A DNA stretch of 64,000 nucleotides. It comes from Penumbrarchaeum sp964445525 (GTDB taxonomy: Archaea; Thermoplasmatota; Penumbrarchaeia; Penumbrarchaeales; Penumbrarchaeaceae). A model generated the notes under the pieces. It worked only from the letters and a program-made list of their open reading frames with translations. It did no database searches and was not told the origin of the DNA. How positions within the stretch are numbered: the stretch's first letter is position 1; every line of letters starts with the position of its first letter. Made by a program: the position numbers and the translations under genes. This document shows, in pieces, positions 7,880 through 16,953 of this stretch. Location: the NCBI GenBank assembly GCA_964445525.1, contig CAYULA010000018.1, forward strand, positions 1 to 64,000, written 5' to 3'.

Positions 7880-10264
7880 TCAGCTGGGGTTTCTTTTGGT
7901 AAGCCTCACAACTCCGAAGATCACAACAAGTCCCACTATTATCACCATCGATATGATAAGCAAGGAATTCAGACCTATTCCTTCCCGATTCCCGCCTTCA
8001 ATCTCATTTTCCGATGGGGCCTGGACAGTGAATGTTATGGAAGATGTTGAAGTCCTTCCCTCCGTATCCACGGCCAGTACCTCGATTTCATAGGTTCCCA
8101 TCTCGAGGTCCTTCACGGGAGGAAGCTTACCCGTGTATTCATTGTCCTCTGCCTCGGGATCAGGTTGTTTTCCATCATCCTTCAGCTCCAGAAGCTGTTC
8201 CTCTCCCGTGGTGGAGATGTCGGCAAAAACCCTGTCTATGGGAGATTCCATCCTGACTATCCTGGCTGTAATGATCACATCGACATTTGATGTGCCTTCC
8301 CTTATCCTGTCCGGCTGAAGGGAGAGTCTTTCTATGTAGGGTGAACTGCCGACCGGACCCTCGAACACTGTCAATCTCAATGTTTCCGAATCCTCGGCTC
8401 CGTAAGGATCCGTCACCCTGAGGTCAATGGTAACCGTTCCCGCTTGATCGGGGGCCTCAAAATCCACATCGCTTCCGGATCCTGTAATTGCCCCGGAGGA
8501 GGATTCCCAGAAATAATCGAGGGAATCTCCGTCGGGATCCTCTGCCGAGGCAATAATGGAGGCAGTCATTCCGACTTTTACCTCGGCTGGTATGGAGTAC
8601 AACTCAATGATTCTGGGAGGCCTGTTGGGTTCTCCCTCCTCCACCTCCACCTCCGCTATCCTGGAAGCGCTTGCTCCGAAGGTGTCGGTGGCTGTGAATG
8701 ATATAACATAGGTTCCTGGATCAGAGGGAGCTATGTACCTGTATTCGGGGTAATCGCCGGTTAGCGAACCTCCGTCAGCCGAGATCTCGTAGGTCAGCCG
8801 ATCCTCGTCGGGGTCGTAGGCTTCAACGGTCACCCTGCATTCCGATCCGACGGTGGTTGTTCCGGGAACAATTTCAAGGGATCTTATGACCGGGGGGAAA
8901 TTGGAATCCAAATATCTCTCGGCTTCTCTAACCGTTTCGTAAGAATCCAGTATGCCGTATCCGTAATGAACATTGTATTTTTCCGAAAGCGAGTCATCAT
9001 ATGGCTCTCCCCTTGCCTCTGCTGTCTTGTGGAGTATTGTCCTGATCGGATTCTTCCCCGGCCTGGGTTTCAAATCCGGATTTGCCTGGAGCATCAATGC
9101 CACAGATCCCGATACATGAGGTGTCGCATATGAGGTCCCGGATGCCACTGACCAACCCATAATAGGACCAGGAGAGTTCTTATCACTCGCCTCGGCCACC
9201 ATTATGTTTGATGCAGGTGCGGATATGTCCGGTTTGAGTTCATCATAGGGGTTGTCATCACCGTCATCGGACCTGGGACCCCATGTTGATTGGGGCCAGT
9301 ACTCATCATCCGATCTGTCCACGGTATCCTTGTCTTCCGTCCCTCCAACAATAATTGAATCGTCGGACCAGTAATTGGGACCGTTCGGATCGGACTCGAA
9401 CGGTTCCCCGCTGTTTGTTGCGGCAGATATCACCGGCATTCCGTTTTCGACACAAGCTTTGATCAAGGAATGAACCGGTCCGTCGGGATTCCCCAAACCA
9501 GCCGAGATCGAAATGACATCAACTCCCCTGAATCCGTTTCCCCAGTCCGTATCCTTGTTGTCCATACACCATTCAAGTGCTGCTGCGATCGGGTTTTCCA
9601 TTGTGGGGCCCAATTTCCTGATCCTGAGGTCAATGAGTCCTGCTTCGGGAGCAATTCCCATATTGGTTATGGTGCCTGTAGAATCTCCTTTTCCAAGAGC
9701 TACCGATGCCACCCCGGTTCCGTGTCCGTCAAGGTCATCAGGGTCAACGGAACCGTCCCTTGGATTCAGGGGAGATTCCGGAGAAGAAAAATCCGCTCCG
9801 GCTACGAATGAGCCGATGAAAGTGGGATGATTCTCATTATCCACTCCGGAATCTATGATGGCAATCGTCATGCCTTCTCCCCTGTAGCCGAGATCGTGAG
9901 CTGTGTCCGGAGAATAATTGCTCGAAGGAACCGCCTTGACACTTTTCGCTGAAACGTATATGGAGTTTTCCACGGAAGCCTCTTCAATAATTTTTTCAAC
10001 TCCTTCGATTGACAGGATCTCTGATCGTGTCTCATACGAATCAATTGATATTTTCTGGTATGGGACATATCTCAGGGGTTCTCCCATTTCGAGATTCAGT
10101 TTTCCGAGTTCTTCTCTTATGCTTCCCATAACATCCAGATTCTCACCTACCACGAAGAGATCCTCTTTGAAACATTGATCTGATTGGTTTCCTGGCAAGA
10201 AGCTCATGATGGGTGCCGAAAGTAAAATAACAGCCATCATCATTAATCGGATTTTGGGGAACAT
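7880..10264 (-). CDS. Secreted subtilisin-like (S8) serine protease with Ig/PKD-like repeats
   Basis: The 794-residue protein has a signal peptide (about 1-28), a propeptide-like region to about 120, and a subtilase domain with Asp138 (IIDSG), His181 (DGHGTGVAS), oxyanion Asn284 and Ser378 (SGTSYATPH). Two Ig-like or PKD-like repeats follow (about 470-655; each starts with a P-x-I-x-x-L/S segment and contains DPDGD or DPDED calcium-type loops), then a further beta domain, one membrane helix (about 763-785) and a basic tail. It is therefore held on the outer face of the membrane and probably degrades extracellular protein for nutrition. The TATA-like ATTTATCG near 10291 would give a short leader. 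Confidence 0.93.
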   Translation of the reverse strand: MFPKIRLMMMAVILLSAPIMSFLPGNQSDQCFKEDLFVVGENLDVMGSIREELGKLNLEMGEPLRYVPYQKISIDSYETRSEILSIEGVEKIIEEASVENSIYVSAKSVKAVPSSNYSPDTAHDLGYRGEGMTIAIIDSGVDNENHPTFIGSFVAGADFSSPESPLNPRDGSVDPDDLDGHGTGVASVALGKGDSTGTITNMGIAPEAGLIDLRIRKLGPTMENPIAAALEWCMDNKDTDWGNGFRGVDVISISAGLGNPDGPVHSLIKACVENGMPVISAATNSGEPFESDPNGPNYWSDDSIIVGGTEDKDTVDRSDDEYWPQSTWGPRSDDGDDNPYDELKPDISAPASNIMVAEASDKNSPGPIMGWSVASGTSYATPHVSGSVALMLQANPDLKPRPGKNPIRTILHKTAEARGEPYDDSLSEKYNVHYGYGILDSYETVREAERYLDSNFPPVIRSLEIVPGTTTVGSECRVTVEAYDPDEDRLTYEISADGGSLTGDYPEYRYIAPSDPGTYVISFTATDTFGASASRIAEVEVEEGEPNRPPRIIELYSIPAEVKVGMTASIIASAEDPDGDSLDYFWESSSGAITGSGSDVDFEAPDQAGTVTIDLRVTDPYGAEDSETLRLTVFEGPVGSSPYIERLSLQPDRIREGTSNVDVIITARIVRMESPIDRVFADISTTGEEQLLELKDDGKQPDPEAEDNEYTGKLPPVKDLEMGTYEIEVLAVDTEGRTSTSSITFTVQAPSENEIEGGNREGIGLNSLLIISMVIIVGLVVIFGVVRLTKRNPS

Positions 10265-10340
10265 CCATACACCGCCTGGGAGTTCTCAACTATCGATAAA
10301 TAGTCTTTGATATCCCGATGAAAAAAAGCACATACCGATA

Positions 10341-12191
10341 ATGGAACGGAAACATATTAAAAACCCATCCCAGCTGAAATTTCAATATCCGGAGTTGTCA
10401 AAATTGAAGTATAAGCCAGGACCCGTTGAGGATCTTGATATGGAGGTCTTCAGGCAATTTGCTGAAAACTCGATCCAGGGTGTTGGCATAGCGCAATTCG
10501 ATGGAAGGATCATCTTCATGAACTTCACTCTGATGGAGATGCTGGGGATATCATCGCTGGAGGATGCAGTTGGTATGAATCTGGAGGAAGTATATCCTCC
10601 AGGTGAATGGGATGATATCAAAAAGCAGATGTTTGATTCTGTTGAGGCCGAGGGCAAGTGGAAGGCTCCGGTTCGCATGAAAAGATCCGACGGAGATACG
10701 ATCCTTACGGAACAAAACGTTTTCAAAATCGGGATCAAGGGTAGAAGATATCTGGGGAACCTGGTGAACGACATATCACACCTCAAAAAAATCGAGACCG
10801 ATCTCAGAAACGAGAAGGAATTCTACAAGAGCTTCACGGAATCTCTGGGTGACTGGGTATGGGAGATGGATCTGGAGGGAAACCACACATACTCCAACGG
10901 TGCTGTTAAGGACATACTTGGATATTCGGTGGAAGAAACTGTTGGAAGAAATACAATAGATTTCTGGCTGGATAGGACCCTCACGGAGAAACAGCTTGAA
11001 AGACATAAAAAATCACTCAGGAGCGGGGAGGGTTGGACGAATTTTCAGGCGGTTTTCCGCCATAAGACCGGTCGTCCTGTATACGTTCTTTCATCTGCTG
11101 TTCCGATTTTCGATGAGAGCGGATCTTTGAAAGGCTACAGAGGAATCGACAGGGATGTAACCCAGAGAGTGGAAGCAACCAATAAGCTGAATGAATCCAG
11201 GAACAAGCTGAATTCCATAATTGAGACTGCAAAGGAGATCATATTCACCTCGGACAGGGAAGGTATACTGGATTTCATCTCTCCCGCCCTGACCCCGACA
11301 TTGGGTTACGAACCGGATGAACTTCTGGGCAATACCATCTTTGAATATGTACATCCCGATGACAGAAAACTACTTCTGGAATCCGGAAGGGCATTGGTTG
11401 CAAGCGGCAGGGGTTTCGATCATGTTGATTACAGGTTGAGAAAAAAGGGAGGCGGATATCTCTGGCAGAGGATGACAATGTCACCTCAGCTAGATGCTAA
11501 CGGCAATGTTGTAAAGATAGTCGGAGTCACCCAGGATATTACGGATAGAAAGAACAATGAGACGAGAATACTTCAGTACAACGATTTGTTGAGGATAATC
11601 AACAGGATACTCCGTCACGATCTCACCAATAACCTCTTCATGATAAAGACCGCTTTGGACCACTACAGGATAGTGAAGGAAGACAAGTGGCTCGAGTCCG
11701 CCGAGGCAAAGGCGGACAGATCCTTCGAACTTATTGATCAGATGAGATCGCTGGAATCGATTGTAGCCTCCGGAGGATCCATGAGACCGGTGGACCTTAG
11801 GGAGGCAATGGAGAGGATAAGGACCGGGTTCGAGATACCGATAGAGATTGACTGCGATGTCAAGGTAATGGCTGATGATGCCCTGTACTCGGTCATTGAG
11901 AACATTATCAGAAATGCCATAAAGCACGGTGGAACTGACAGGATGGAGGTCGTCTGCTTTGACGAAGGCGACAACGATGTTCGACTCGATATGATCGATC
12001 ATGGAAGCGGTATTCCGGATGAAATAATTGACAGGATTTTCGACGAGACCTTCAAGTACGGAAATACTGCAGGAACCGGTATTGGACTCTACATTGCAAA
12101 AAGGACCGTGGAAAGATACGGTGGAAGAATAAAAGTGTCGAATACTCCCGGAGGAGGTGCCACCTTATCAATATGGCTGGCCAGGGTATGA
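10341..12191 (+). CDS. Cytosolic multi-PAS sensor histidine kinase
   Basis: The 616-residue protein lacks membrane helices. It carries three PAS domains at about 36-148, 160-278 and 285-403, each ending in the PAC-type strand with D-I-S or D-V-T or D-I-T. A dimerisation/phosphoacceptor region follows with His426 (RILRHDLTNN), then a catalytic ATPase domain with N box (NIIRNAIKHGG), DHGSGIP and GTGIGLYIAKR. No response regulator is encoded nearby, so its target is unknown; many archaeal kinases of this type are orphans. It probably senses a soluble ligand or redox state through PAS cofactors, which cannot be read here. Confidence 0.93.
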   Translation: MERKHIKNPSQLKFQYPELSKLKYKPGPVEDLDMEVFRQFAENSIQGVGIAQFDGRIIFMNFTLMEMLGISSLEDAVGMNLEEVYPPGEWDDIKKQMFDSVEAEGKWKAPVRMKRSDGDTILTEQNVFKIGIKGRRYLGNLVNDISHLKKIETDLRNEKEFYKSFTESLGDWVWEMDLEGNHTYSNGAVKDILGYSVEETVGRNTIDFWLDRTLTEKQLERHKKSLRSGEGWTNFQAVFRHKTGRPVYVLSSAVPIFDESGSLKGYRGIDRDVTQRVEATNKLNESRNKLNSIIETAKEIIFTSDREGILDFISPALTPTLGYEPDELLGNTIFEYVHPDDRKLLLESGRALVASGRGFDHVDYRLRKKGGGYLWQRMTMSPQLDANGNVVKIVGVTQDITDRKNNETRILQYNDLLRIINRILRHDLTNNLFMIKTALDHYRIVKEDKWLESAEAKADRSFELIDQMRSLESIVASGGSMRPVDLREAMERIRTGFEIPIEIDCDVKVMADDALYSVIENIIRNAIKHGGTDRMEVVCFDEGDNDVRLDMIDHGSGIPDEIIDRIFDETFKYGNTAGTGIGLYIAKRTVERYGGRIKVSNTPGGGATLSIWLARV

Positions 12192-12197
12192 TCATTG

Positions 12198-12524
12198 TTA
12201 ATTTCCGGAGATTTCCAAAGATCTCCGGGACCATTCAAGTAATTCGTCGTCATCCTCCAGCACCTCCGGGGGAACCTCGAAATAGGGCATGGTCATCTTT
12301 CTGTTCGGATAAGGTATGAACCTTCCCATGCCCTTTTCAATGAAATCTCCCTCGATCGTGCTGTCGGTCTTCAGATAGAGATCGGATTCGTACACAATGC
12401 CGAATATTTTGTTATCCATGTAAAGACCAGCTCCTCCGAACATCTTTTTCACGTGGAATCCTTCCAGTTTTGACAGGATCCCGCTGATGTAATCCAGGAA
12501 GATCTCGTTTACGGTCATTTTCAT
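12198..12524 (-). CDS. TfoX N-terminal-domain protein
   Basis: The 108-residue protein matches the TfoX/Sxy N-terminal domain: VKKMFGGAGLYMDNKIFGIV, then LYLKTD, and a closing P-x-E-V-x-x-x-x-L-E-D-D-D-E-L-L-x-W. Stand-alone proteins of this domain occur widely and their role is unclear; in proteobacteria the domain belongs to a competence regulator. The ATG at 12524 overlaps the YHS gene stop (ATGA), showing translational coupling to the copper-ATPase operon. Confidence 0.82.
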   Translation of the reverse strand: MKMTVNEIFLDYISGILSKLEGFHVKKMFGGAGLYMDNKIFGIVYESDLYLKTDSTIEGDFIEKGMGRFIPYPNRKMTMPYFEVPPEVLEDDDELLEWSRRSLEISGN

Positions 12525-12691
12525 CCCATTTTTACCTGTGCTTCCTTGCTTGCCAGGTATTTTTCGGGTTCCTTTTCGAATAGGTACCTGCATCCTGGTG
12601 CGCAGAAGTAGTATTTCCTGCCTTTGTAATCACTCGTCCATTTCGCATTTTTCGGATCGACCTTCATGTGGCATACCGGGTCCTTTTCCAT
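12521..12691 (-). CDS. YHS-domain metal-binding protein
   Basis: This 56-residue protein begins with KDPVCHMKVDP and continues to YYFCAPGCRYLF and P-E-K-Y-L, the full consensus of the YHS domain. The Cys residues at 7, 30 and 34 form the metal site. It starts 2 bases after the copper-ATPase stop, with AGGAGG at correct spacing inside the end of that gene, and its own stop overlaps the TfoX-domain gene. YHS domains are often fused or adjacent to heavy-metal P-type ATPases and probably carry copper to or from the pump. The gene is short and easily missed. Confidence 0.9.
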   Translation of the reverse strand: MEKDPVCHMKVDPKNAKWTSDYKGRKYYFCAPGCRYLFEKEPEKYLASKEAQVKMG

Positions 12692-12692
12692 T

Positions 12693-15092
12693 TCATTTCC
12701 TCCTTTGGACTTTGAATCTTTTTAATGTCAATGATAGCGTTACAACCGTTACCGAGCTTGCGGCCATGGCCAGACCGGCGAATTCGGGACGGAGGTCGAT
12801 ATTCCACGGGTGCAAGGCCCCGGCCGCAACCGGAATGAGTATTGTATTGTAGGCAAATGCCCAGAAAATATTCTGTTTTATCCTCCTCATAACCTTCTTG
12901 GATAGTAGAAGTCCGTCCACGCCATCTTCCAGATCATCCTTCACAAGGATGATCTCCCCGCTTTCCATTGCGATGTCGGTTCCGCCCCCCATTGCTATTC
13001 CAACATCGGCTTGAGCAAGTGCGGGTGCATCATTTATTCCGTCACCAATGAAAGCCACTTTTCTTCCTTTCTCCTGGAGTTCTTTTACCTTTCTGGATTT
13101 ATCATCCGGGAGGACCTCTGCAATCACATTCTCGATTCCAACCTCCGAGGCCACCGCCTTCGCACCTACCTCGCTGTCTCCGGTGATCATGTAAATATCA
13201 ATACCCAGCTGTTTCATTCTCTGAACGGCATTTTTCGAGGATTCCTTTACGCTGTCGGATATTGCAAGACCGCCGACAGCTTTTCCATCGATTGATACAA
13301 GGGAGACGGTCATGCCCTTACCCTGTTTTTCCTGCTTCCATCTTTCGATCTTACGGGGTATCCTGATTTTTTCCTGTTCCAGTAGCTCCTTTTTTCCGAT
13401 CAAGACCTTTTTTCCGGATACTTTGCCGCCTATTCCGAAACCCTCCCTCGCCTCTGCCTCTGAAGCTTCCGGCAGTTTGATCCCTTTTGCAGCGTCCAGT
13501 ATTGCAGCGGCGAGAGGGTGCTCCGAACCGGACTCAAGAGATGCGGATATCTTGAGGAGCTCCTTTTCTTCGATATCATGACTCAAAACCTCCCTCAAAA
13601 CAGGTTTTCCCCTGGTTATGGTTCCGGTCTTGTCAAGGACCACAGTATCAATGGAACCGGACCTCTGGAGTGCTTCACCGTTCCTGATCAGGATTCCGAG
13701 CTCCGCTCCTCTTCCTGTTCCGACCGTCACAGCAGTGGGCGTTGCCAATCCCAGGGCACAGGGGCAGGCAATGACCAGTATGGAAACCAGCCTGGTGAAT
13801 GCGAAGAGCAGTTCCTCCCCGAGTATCAAGTACCACAGGATGAAGGTCACTATTGCGACTGTGAGCACGGCAGGAATGAAATAGGTGACCACCTTGTCTG
13901 CGATTCTCTGGATGTCAGGTTTTGTTGCCTGCGCTTCCTCAACGGACCTTATGATGTTTGCCAACAAAGTGTCAGCTCCAACGCCTGTGGCCTCCACCAC
14001 CAGCGCTCCCTTCCCGTTTACGGTCCCGCCCACAACCTTTTCATTCTCTCTCTTTTCCACGGGAATCGGTTCCCCTGTCACCATGGATTCATCCACAAAT
14101 GACCTGCCCTTGCGAACAAGACCGTCAACCGGAAACCTCTCTCCGGGTTTCACAAGTATGAGATCTTTCCTCTTTACAACCTCGATATCAACCTCGACAT
14201 TACCATCCTCAGTAACCAGAGTCGCTTTGTTGGGTCTGAGGCCAATAAGTTTTTTTATCGCGGTATTGGTCCTGCCCTTTGCTCTGGACTCTAAGTATCT
14301 TCCTAGCGTAAGGAATCCCGCAAGCATCAGAACAGTGTCGTAGAACATGAACTCCTTGGAAAGTCCCAAACCGAAAGTTCCCAGAACCGATGCGAGGTAT
14401 GCGGAACCCATTCCGAGGGAGTACATGACATCCATATTCAGGTTCCCGTGTCGGAGGTTCTTGAAAGCGGCGGAGAAGATGGGATGGGATATGAAAATGA
14501 AGATGGGAGAAGTAAAAATGAACAGGGCCAATCCCATGTCGAAGGGAAACATGATCCCGGACCACATGAGTATCATAAGCGGTAATCCTATGCCCAATCC
14601 AATCATGGCACGTGCCAGTCTGACTCTCTGGCCCCTGTTGAATATCCTCTCCTCCTCATCCATGTCGATTTCCTCTTCCCTTCCAAGGAAGCTGTAACCC
14701 AGTTCTTCGATGGAATTCTTGATATCGCCAACCGAAACCAAAGATGAGTTGTATGATGTCTTCACACTGCCGGAAGAGAGATTGACCCTTGCCTCGGATA
14801 TGCCTTCCATCTCCTCCAATCTTTTTTCAATTGCCGCGGAACATGCGGCACAGGTCATTCCGCCCACTTTCACCGTAATTGATTCGTGAGTTGTTCCGTA
14901 ACCGATCTTTTTTATTGCATTTTCCATTTTCTCAAGATCTACGATCTCAGGATCGTAATCGACAATGGCCTTTCCGGTTCCGAGGTTAACCGAAGCCCCC
15001 CCTACTCCTTTTGTATCCTTCAGTACTGATGATACTGCCTGTGAGCATACAGCACAGGTCATGCCGGTTACGTTGATCTCAACACGGTCCAA
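12693..15092 (-). CDS. copA: Copper-translocating P1B-type ATPase (CopA)
   Basis: The protein of about 799 residues has two N-terminal heavy-metal domains (GMTCAVC and GMTCAAC), eight predicted membrane helices, the CPC metal-transport motif (ACPCALGLATP), the phosphorylation motif DKTGTIT and the hinge GDGINDAPAL. These features define a Cu(I) exporter that pumps copper out at the cost of ATP. The TTG at 15092 is preferred as start because the region before it forms a dyad that looks like an operator; an in-frame TTG at 15131 would add 13 residues without a ribosome site. It heads an operon with the YHS and TfoX-domain genes, and a peroxiredoxin gene lies just upstream on the same strand. 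Confidence 0.95.
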   Translation of the reverse strand: MDRVEINVTGMTCAVCSQAVSSVLKDTKGVGGASVNLGTGKAIVDYDPEIVDLEKMENAIKKIGYGTTHESITVKVGGMTCAACSAAIEKRLEEMEGISEARVNLSSGSVKTSYNSSLVSVGDIKNSIEELGYSFLGREEEIDMDEEERIFNRGQRVRLARAMIGLGIGLPLMILMWSGIMFPFDMGLALFIFTSPIFIFISHPIFSAAFKNLRHGNLNMDVMYSLGMGSAYLASVLGTFGLGLSKEFMFYDTVLMLAGFLTLGRYLESRAKGRTNTAIKKLIGLRPNKATLVTEDGNVEVDIEVVKRKDLILVKPGERFPVDGLVRKGRSFVDESMVTGEPIPVEKRENEKVVGGTVNGKGALVVEATGVGADTLLANIIRSVEEAQATKPDIQRIADKVVTYFIPAVLTVAIVTFILWYLILGEELLFAFTRLVSILVIACPCALGLATPTAVTVGTGRGAELGILIRNGEALQRSGSIDTVVLDKTGTITRGKPVLREVLSHDIEEKELLKISASLESGSEHPLAAAILDAAKGIKLPEASEAEAREGFGIGGKVSGKKVLIGKKELLEQEKIRIPRKIERWKQEKQGKGMTVSLVSIDGKAVGGLAISDSVKESSKNAVQRMKQLGIDIYMITGDSEVGAKAVASEVGIENVIAEVLPDDKSRKVKELQEKGRKVAFIGDGINDAPALAQADVGIAMGGGTDIAMESGEIILVKDDLEDGVDGLLLSKKVMRRIKQNIFWAFAYNTILIPVAAGALHPWNIDLRPEFAGLAMAASSVTVVTLSLTLKRFKVQRRK

Positions 15093-15133
15093 TTGATTAC
15101 CATAAATCCATAGTATGGATTCGTTAATCAATT
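15091..15133. promoter_or_regulatory. Nested inverted repeat before copA, candidate operator
   Basis: Outer arms AATTGATTA (15091-15099) and TAATCAATT (15125-15133) are perfect complements. Inside them AATCCATA (15105-15112) and TATGGATT (15114-15121) form a second perfect dyad around one central base. The element sits just downstream of a TATA-like sequence (about 15141-15150, read on the minus strand) and over the expected transcription start of copA. A copper-responsive repressor is a reasonable guess; none is encoded in the window beside it. Confidence 0.5.
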
Positions 15134-15147
15134 AGTCCCCTTAATAT

Positions 15148-15630
15148 TCAAGATCCTTTCATTTCCTTCAGAGTTTGCAGGACCTCTTCCGCATGCCCCT
15201 TAACCTTGACCTTCCTCCATTCTCTCTTGACATCGCCGTCCGGATCAATGAGGAAGGTTGACCTTTCAACCCCCATGTATTCCTTTCCGTACATCTTCTT
15301 TTTCTTCCATGCACCATATTCCTCAAGTGCCTTATGGTCGGGGTCGGAGAGCAGGGTTAACTTCAGCTCATGCTTGCCTATGAATTTCAGGTGGCTCTGG
15401 ATGGAATCCGGGCTTACTCCCACAATTTTGGCCCCTTCCTTGCTGAAATCTTCCACCATGCAGGTAAAATCAACCGCTTCTGTGGTACAGCCAGGGGTGT
15501 TGTCCTTGGGGTAGAAGTAGAGAACCTTCCAATCACCCTTCATATCATCAAGGCACACTTCCTTCTCTTCCTGATCCTTCAAACAGAAGGATGGAGCTTT
15601 CTTTCCTGTCAAATCCATATCATCTGTCAT
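15148..15630 (-). CDS. Peroxiredoxin, Bcp/PrxQ type
   Basis: The 160-residue protein reduces hydrogen peroxide and organic peroxides. The peroxidatic Cys48 lies in PKDNTPGCTTEA, and a second Cys at 57 could act in resolution, though the spacing is longer than the five residues usual in Bcp. Other family marks are GVSPDS and FLIDPDG. The ATG at 15630 follows GAGG and fits the family N terminus; upstream in-frame codons lie inside the AsnC-like gene. It lies between the regulator and copA on one strand, so metal and oxidative stress genes are clustered. Confidence 0.92.
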   Translation of the reverse strand: MTDDMDLTGKKAPSFCLKDQEEKEVCLDDMKGDWKVLYFYPKDNTPGCTTEAVDFTCMVEDFSKEGAKIVGVSPDSIQSHLKFIGKHELKLTLLSDPDHKALEEYGAWKKKKMYGKEYMGVERSTFLIDPDGDVKREWRKVKVKGHAEEVLQTLKEMKGS

Positions 15631-15709
15631 ATTGATTCCTCGATATGAAAACGTACAGGTAATATTCAGCTTTGCTCCCCTACATATTCGGTTTGTGATT
15701 CCAAGCTTT

Positions 15710-16270
15710 CTAGCCTTCATTGGGAGTAGAGGGCATAGGAGGTATGAATTCCTTCAGCTTGTTCACATTGGGATTGACCTTACCCCACCTGATCATGGAA
15801 AATGCCACATCGATTATCTCCGGCCTGTCCTCGAGGTATCTGTCGTATTCGAGCCTGATGGAATCATAATATTTTCTGGCGGTCATCCAGTTTGGTGCGG
15901 CGAAAATAACCAAAAGATCGTACTTTCCGTTGAGATAATATGTGTCCATAAGCCTGATGTTGAGTTCGCCAGGTGCGTTTGTGAGATGTCTCTTGATTAG
16001 AAGCTTTGCCTGATCGGCCGTAAGTGGTTTGAGCTTGATAAGCAATATGAATGATTTCCAATCGATCACATTCTCGTCCACAACGGCGGTGTAGCCCCAA
16101 ATTGCTTCCATATCCTCCAACTTCCTCTTCTCTCTCCAGACCTTCTGCCTGTAGGATCCGCATGAACGAGCGATCTCCTCCAGAGATCTTGTTGGATCTC
16201 TCAGTAGTTCGTTGAGGATCTTGTGACCTTTGAATTCTGTTGTCAGGGTGGGCTTCTCATCGAGGGACAT
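15710..16270 (-). CDS. AsnC/Lrp-like transcriptional regulator
   Basis: The 186-residue protein starts with a helix-turn-helix (about residues 14-58; ILNELLRDPTRSLEEIAR then RQKVWREKRKLED) followed by a beta-rich alpha/beta domain with the RAM-like pattern (VIDWKSFILLIKLKP; YDLLVIFAA). The order and spacing are those of Lrp/AsnC proteins, but the C-terminal domain is longer than usual, so family membership is probable and not certain. The ATG at 16270 lies only 4 bases after a perfect palindrome, suggesting autoregulation. The ligand is unknown. It is immediately upstream of the peroxiredoxin and copper operon. Confidence 0.72.
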   Translation of the reverse strand: MSLDEKPTLTTEFKGHKILNELLRDPTRSLEEIARSCGSYRQKVWREKRKLEDMEAIWGYTAVVDENVIDWKSFILLIKLKPLTADQAKLLIKRHLTNAPGELNIRLMDTYYLNGKYDLLVIFAAPNWMTARKYYDSIRLEYDRYLEDRPEIIDVAFSMIRWGKVNPNVNKLKEFIPPMPSTPNEG

Positions 16271-16274
16271 AATA

Positions 16275-16290
16275 TCGACCAAATGGTCGA
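16275..16290. promoter_or_regulatory. 16-bp palindrome next to the regulator start
   Basis: TCGACCA-AA-TGGTCGA is an inverted repeat with perfect 7-bp arms and a two-base centre. It lies 4 bases before the ATG of the AsnC-like regulator and over the predicted transcription start. It is a good candidate autoregulatory operator. Confidence 0.55.
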
Positions 16291-16315
16291 ATGTAGTCTT
16301 ACACTTAATCGTTTC

Positions 16316-16331
16316 GGTCCGAATTCGGACC
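16316..16331. promoter_or_regulatory. Second 16-bp palindrome upstream of the regulator
   Basis: GGTCCGAATTCGGACC is a perfect palindrome. Its centre is 41 bp from that of the palindrome at 16275-16290, close to four helical turns, and the half-sites GGTCCGA and TGGTCGA are related. Together the two would place regulator dimers on one face of the DNA. Confidence 0.5.
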
Positions 16332-16598
16332 TTTGTAACTGTTTTTTGAAAAATTTGTTACCCTTTCTTGGATAACAATAGGCAACAGCACCGTTGATAA
16401 CAACATTTGCATCAATGTACGAAACAATCCGGATATTTCTTCTTGGATATTGTATCTTTCGAGGGCTTCAAACCGAAACAATCCATGATATTCACATATC
16501 CCTCTGAAAAACATTTAAAGAATAGAAGACCACTATCCGCAATAGGCTGCCCTTGATATGTGGGGAAAGACGGGACCCGAGAGCAAAGAGGGATATAG
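16332..16598. other. Intergenic stretch between divergent genes
   Basis: No credible gene is seen here. A TATA-like CATTTAAAGAA at about 16511-16521 could drive the PRC-barrel gene, and an AAAGAGGG ribosome site precedes its ATG. The rest is AT-rich with short open frames lacking family signal or starts. Confidence 0.4.
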
Positions 16599-16949
16599 AT
16601 GCTCACAGAGATAACTCAACTGGAAGGTCTTGAGGTAATAACGGACAAGGGATTATCCCTTGGATACGTAGAAGATGTGATTGTGGACCTGGACAACGAG
16701 GAGATCTATGAACTGCTCGTTTCAGAGACCAATGAAGAGCTCGTGGAAGACGGAGCAAGCGTCGGGGTGCCCTACAGATGGATCCAGTCCATCTCCAGGG
16801 TTGTTTTGCTGAAACACTTCCCTGGGAAGATAAAAAGGAAGGAACAGTTCGAGATTCCTGCCATGGCCCAGGATGGAAGAAGGCGGAAGCTCCGGGTGGT
16901 CAAGAAGGACCACGGTGAAGGAGGAGTTGGCCGCCTGGGCTGGAGATAG
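16599..16949 (+). CDS. PRC-barrel domain protein
   Basis: The 116-residue protein has an N-terminal PRC-barrel of about 85 residues (ITQLEGLEVITDKGLSLGYVEDVIVD, with the typical strand-turn-D-x-x-x-D pattern, and VPYRWIQSI). A basic tail of about 30 residues follows. Small PRC-barrel proteins are conserved in many archaea; some (the CdpB group) bind SepF and act in cell division, others have no known role. Sequence alone does not decide between them. It precedes a short winged-helix gene by 4 bases, so both are probably made together. Confidence 0.82.
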   Translation: MLTEITQLEGLEVITDKGLSLGYVEDVIVDLDNEEIYELLVSETNEELVEDGASVGVPYRWIQSISRVVLLKHFPGKIKRKEQFEIPAMAQDGRRRKLRVVKKDHGEGGVGRLGWR

Positions 16950-16953
16950 ATGG

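Noticed and set aside
16305..16606. Small open frames in the gap before the PRC-barrel gene
   Set aside because: No ribosome sites, no plausible composition, and the region shows regulatory palindromes and a promoter instead.
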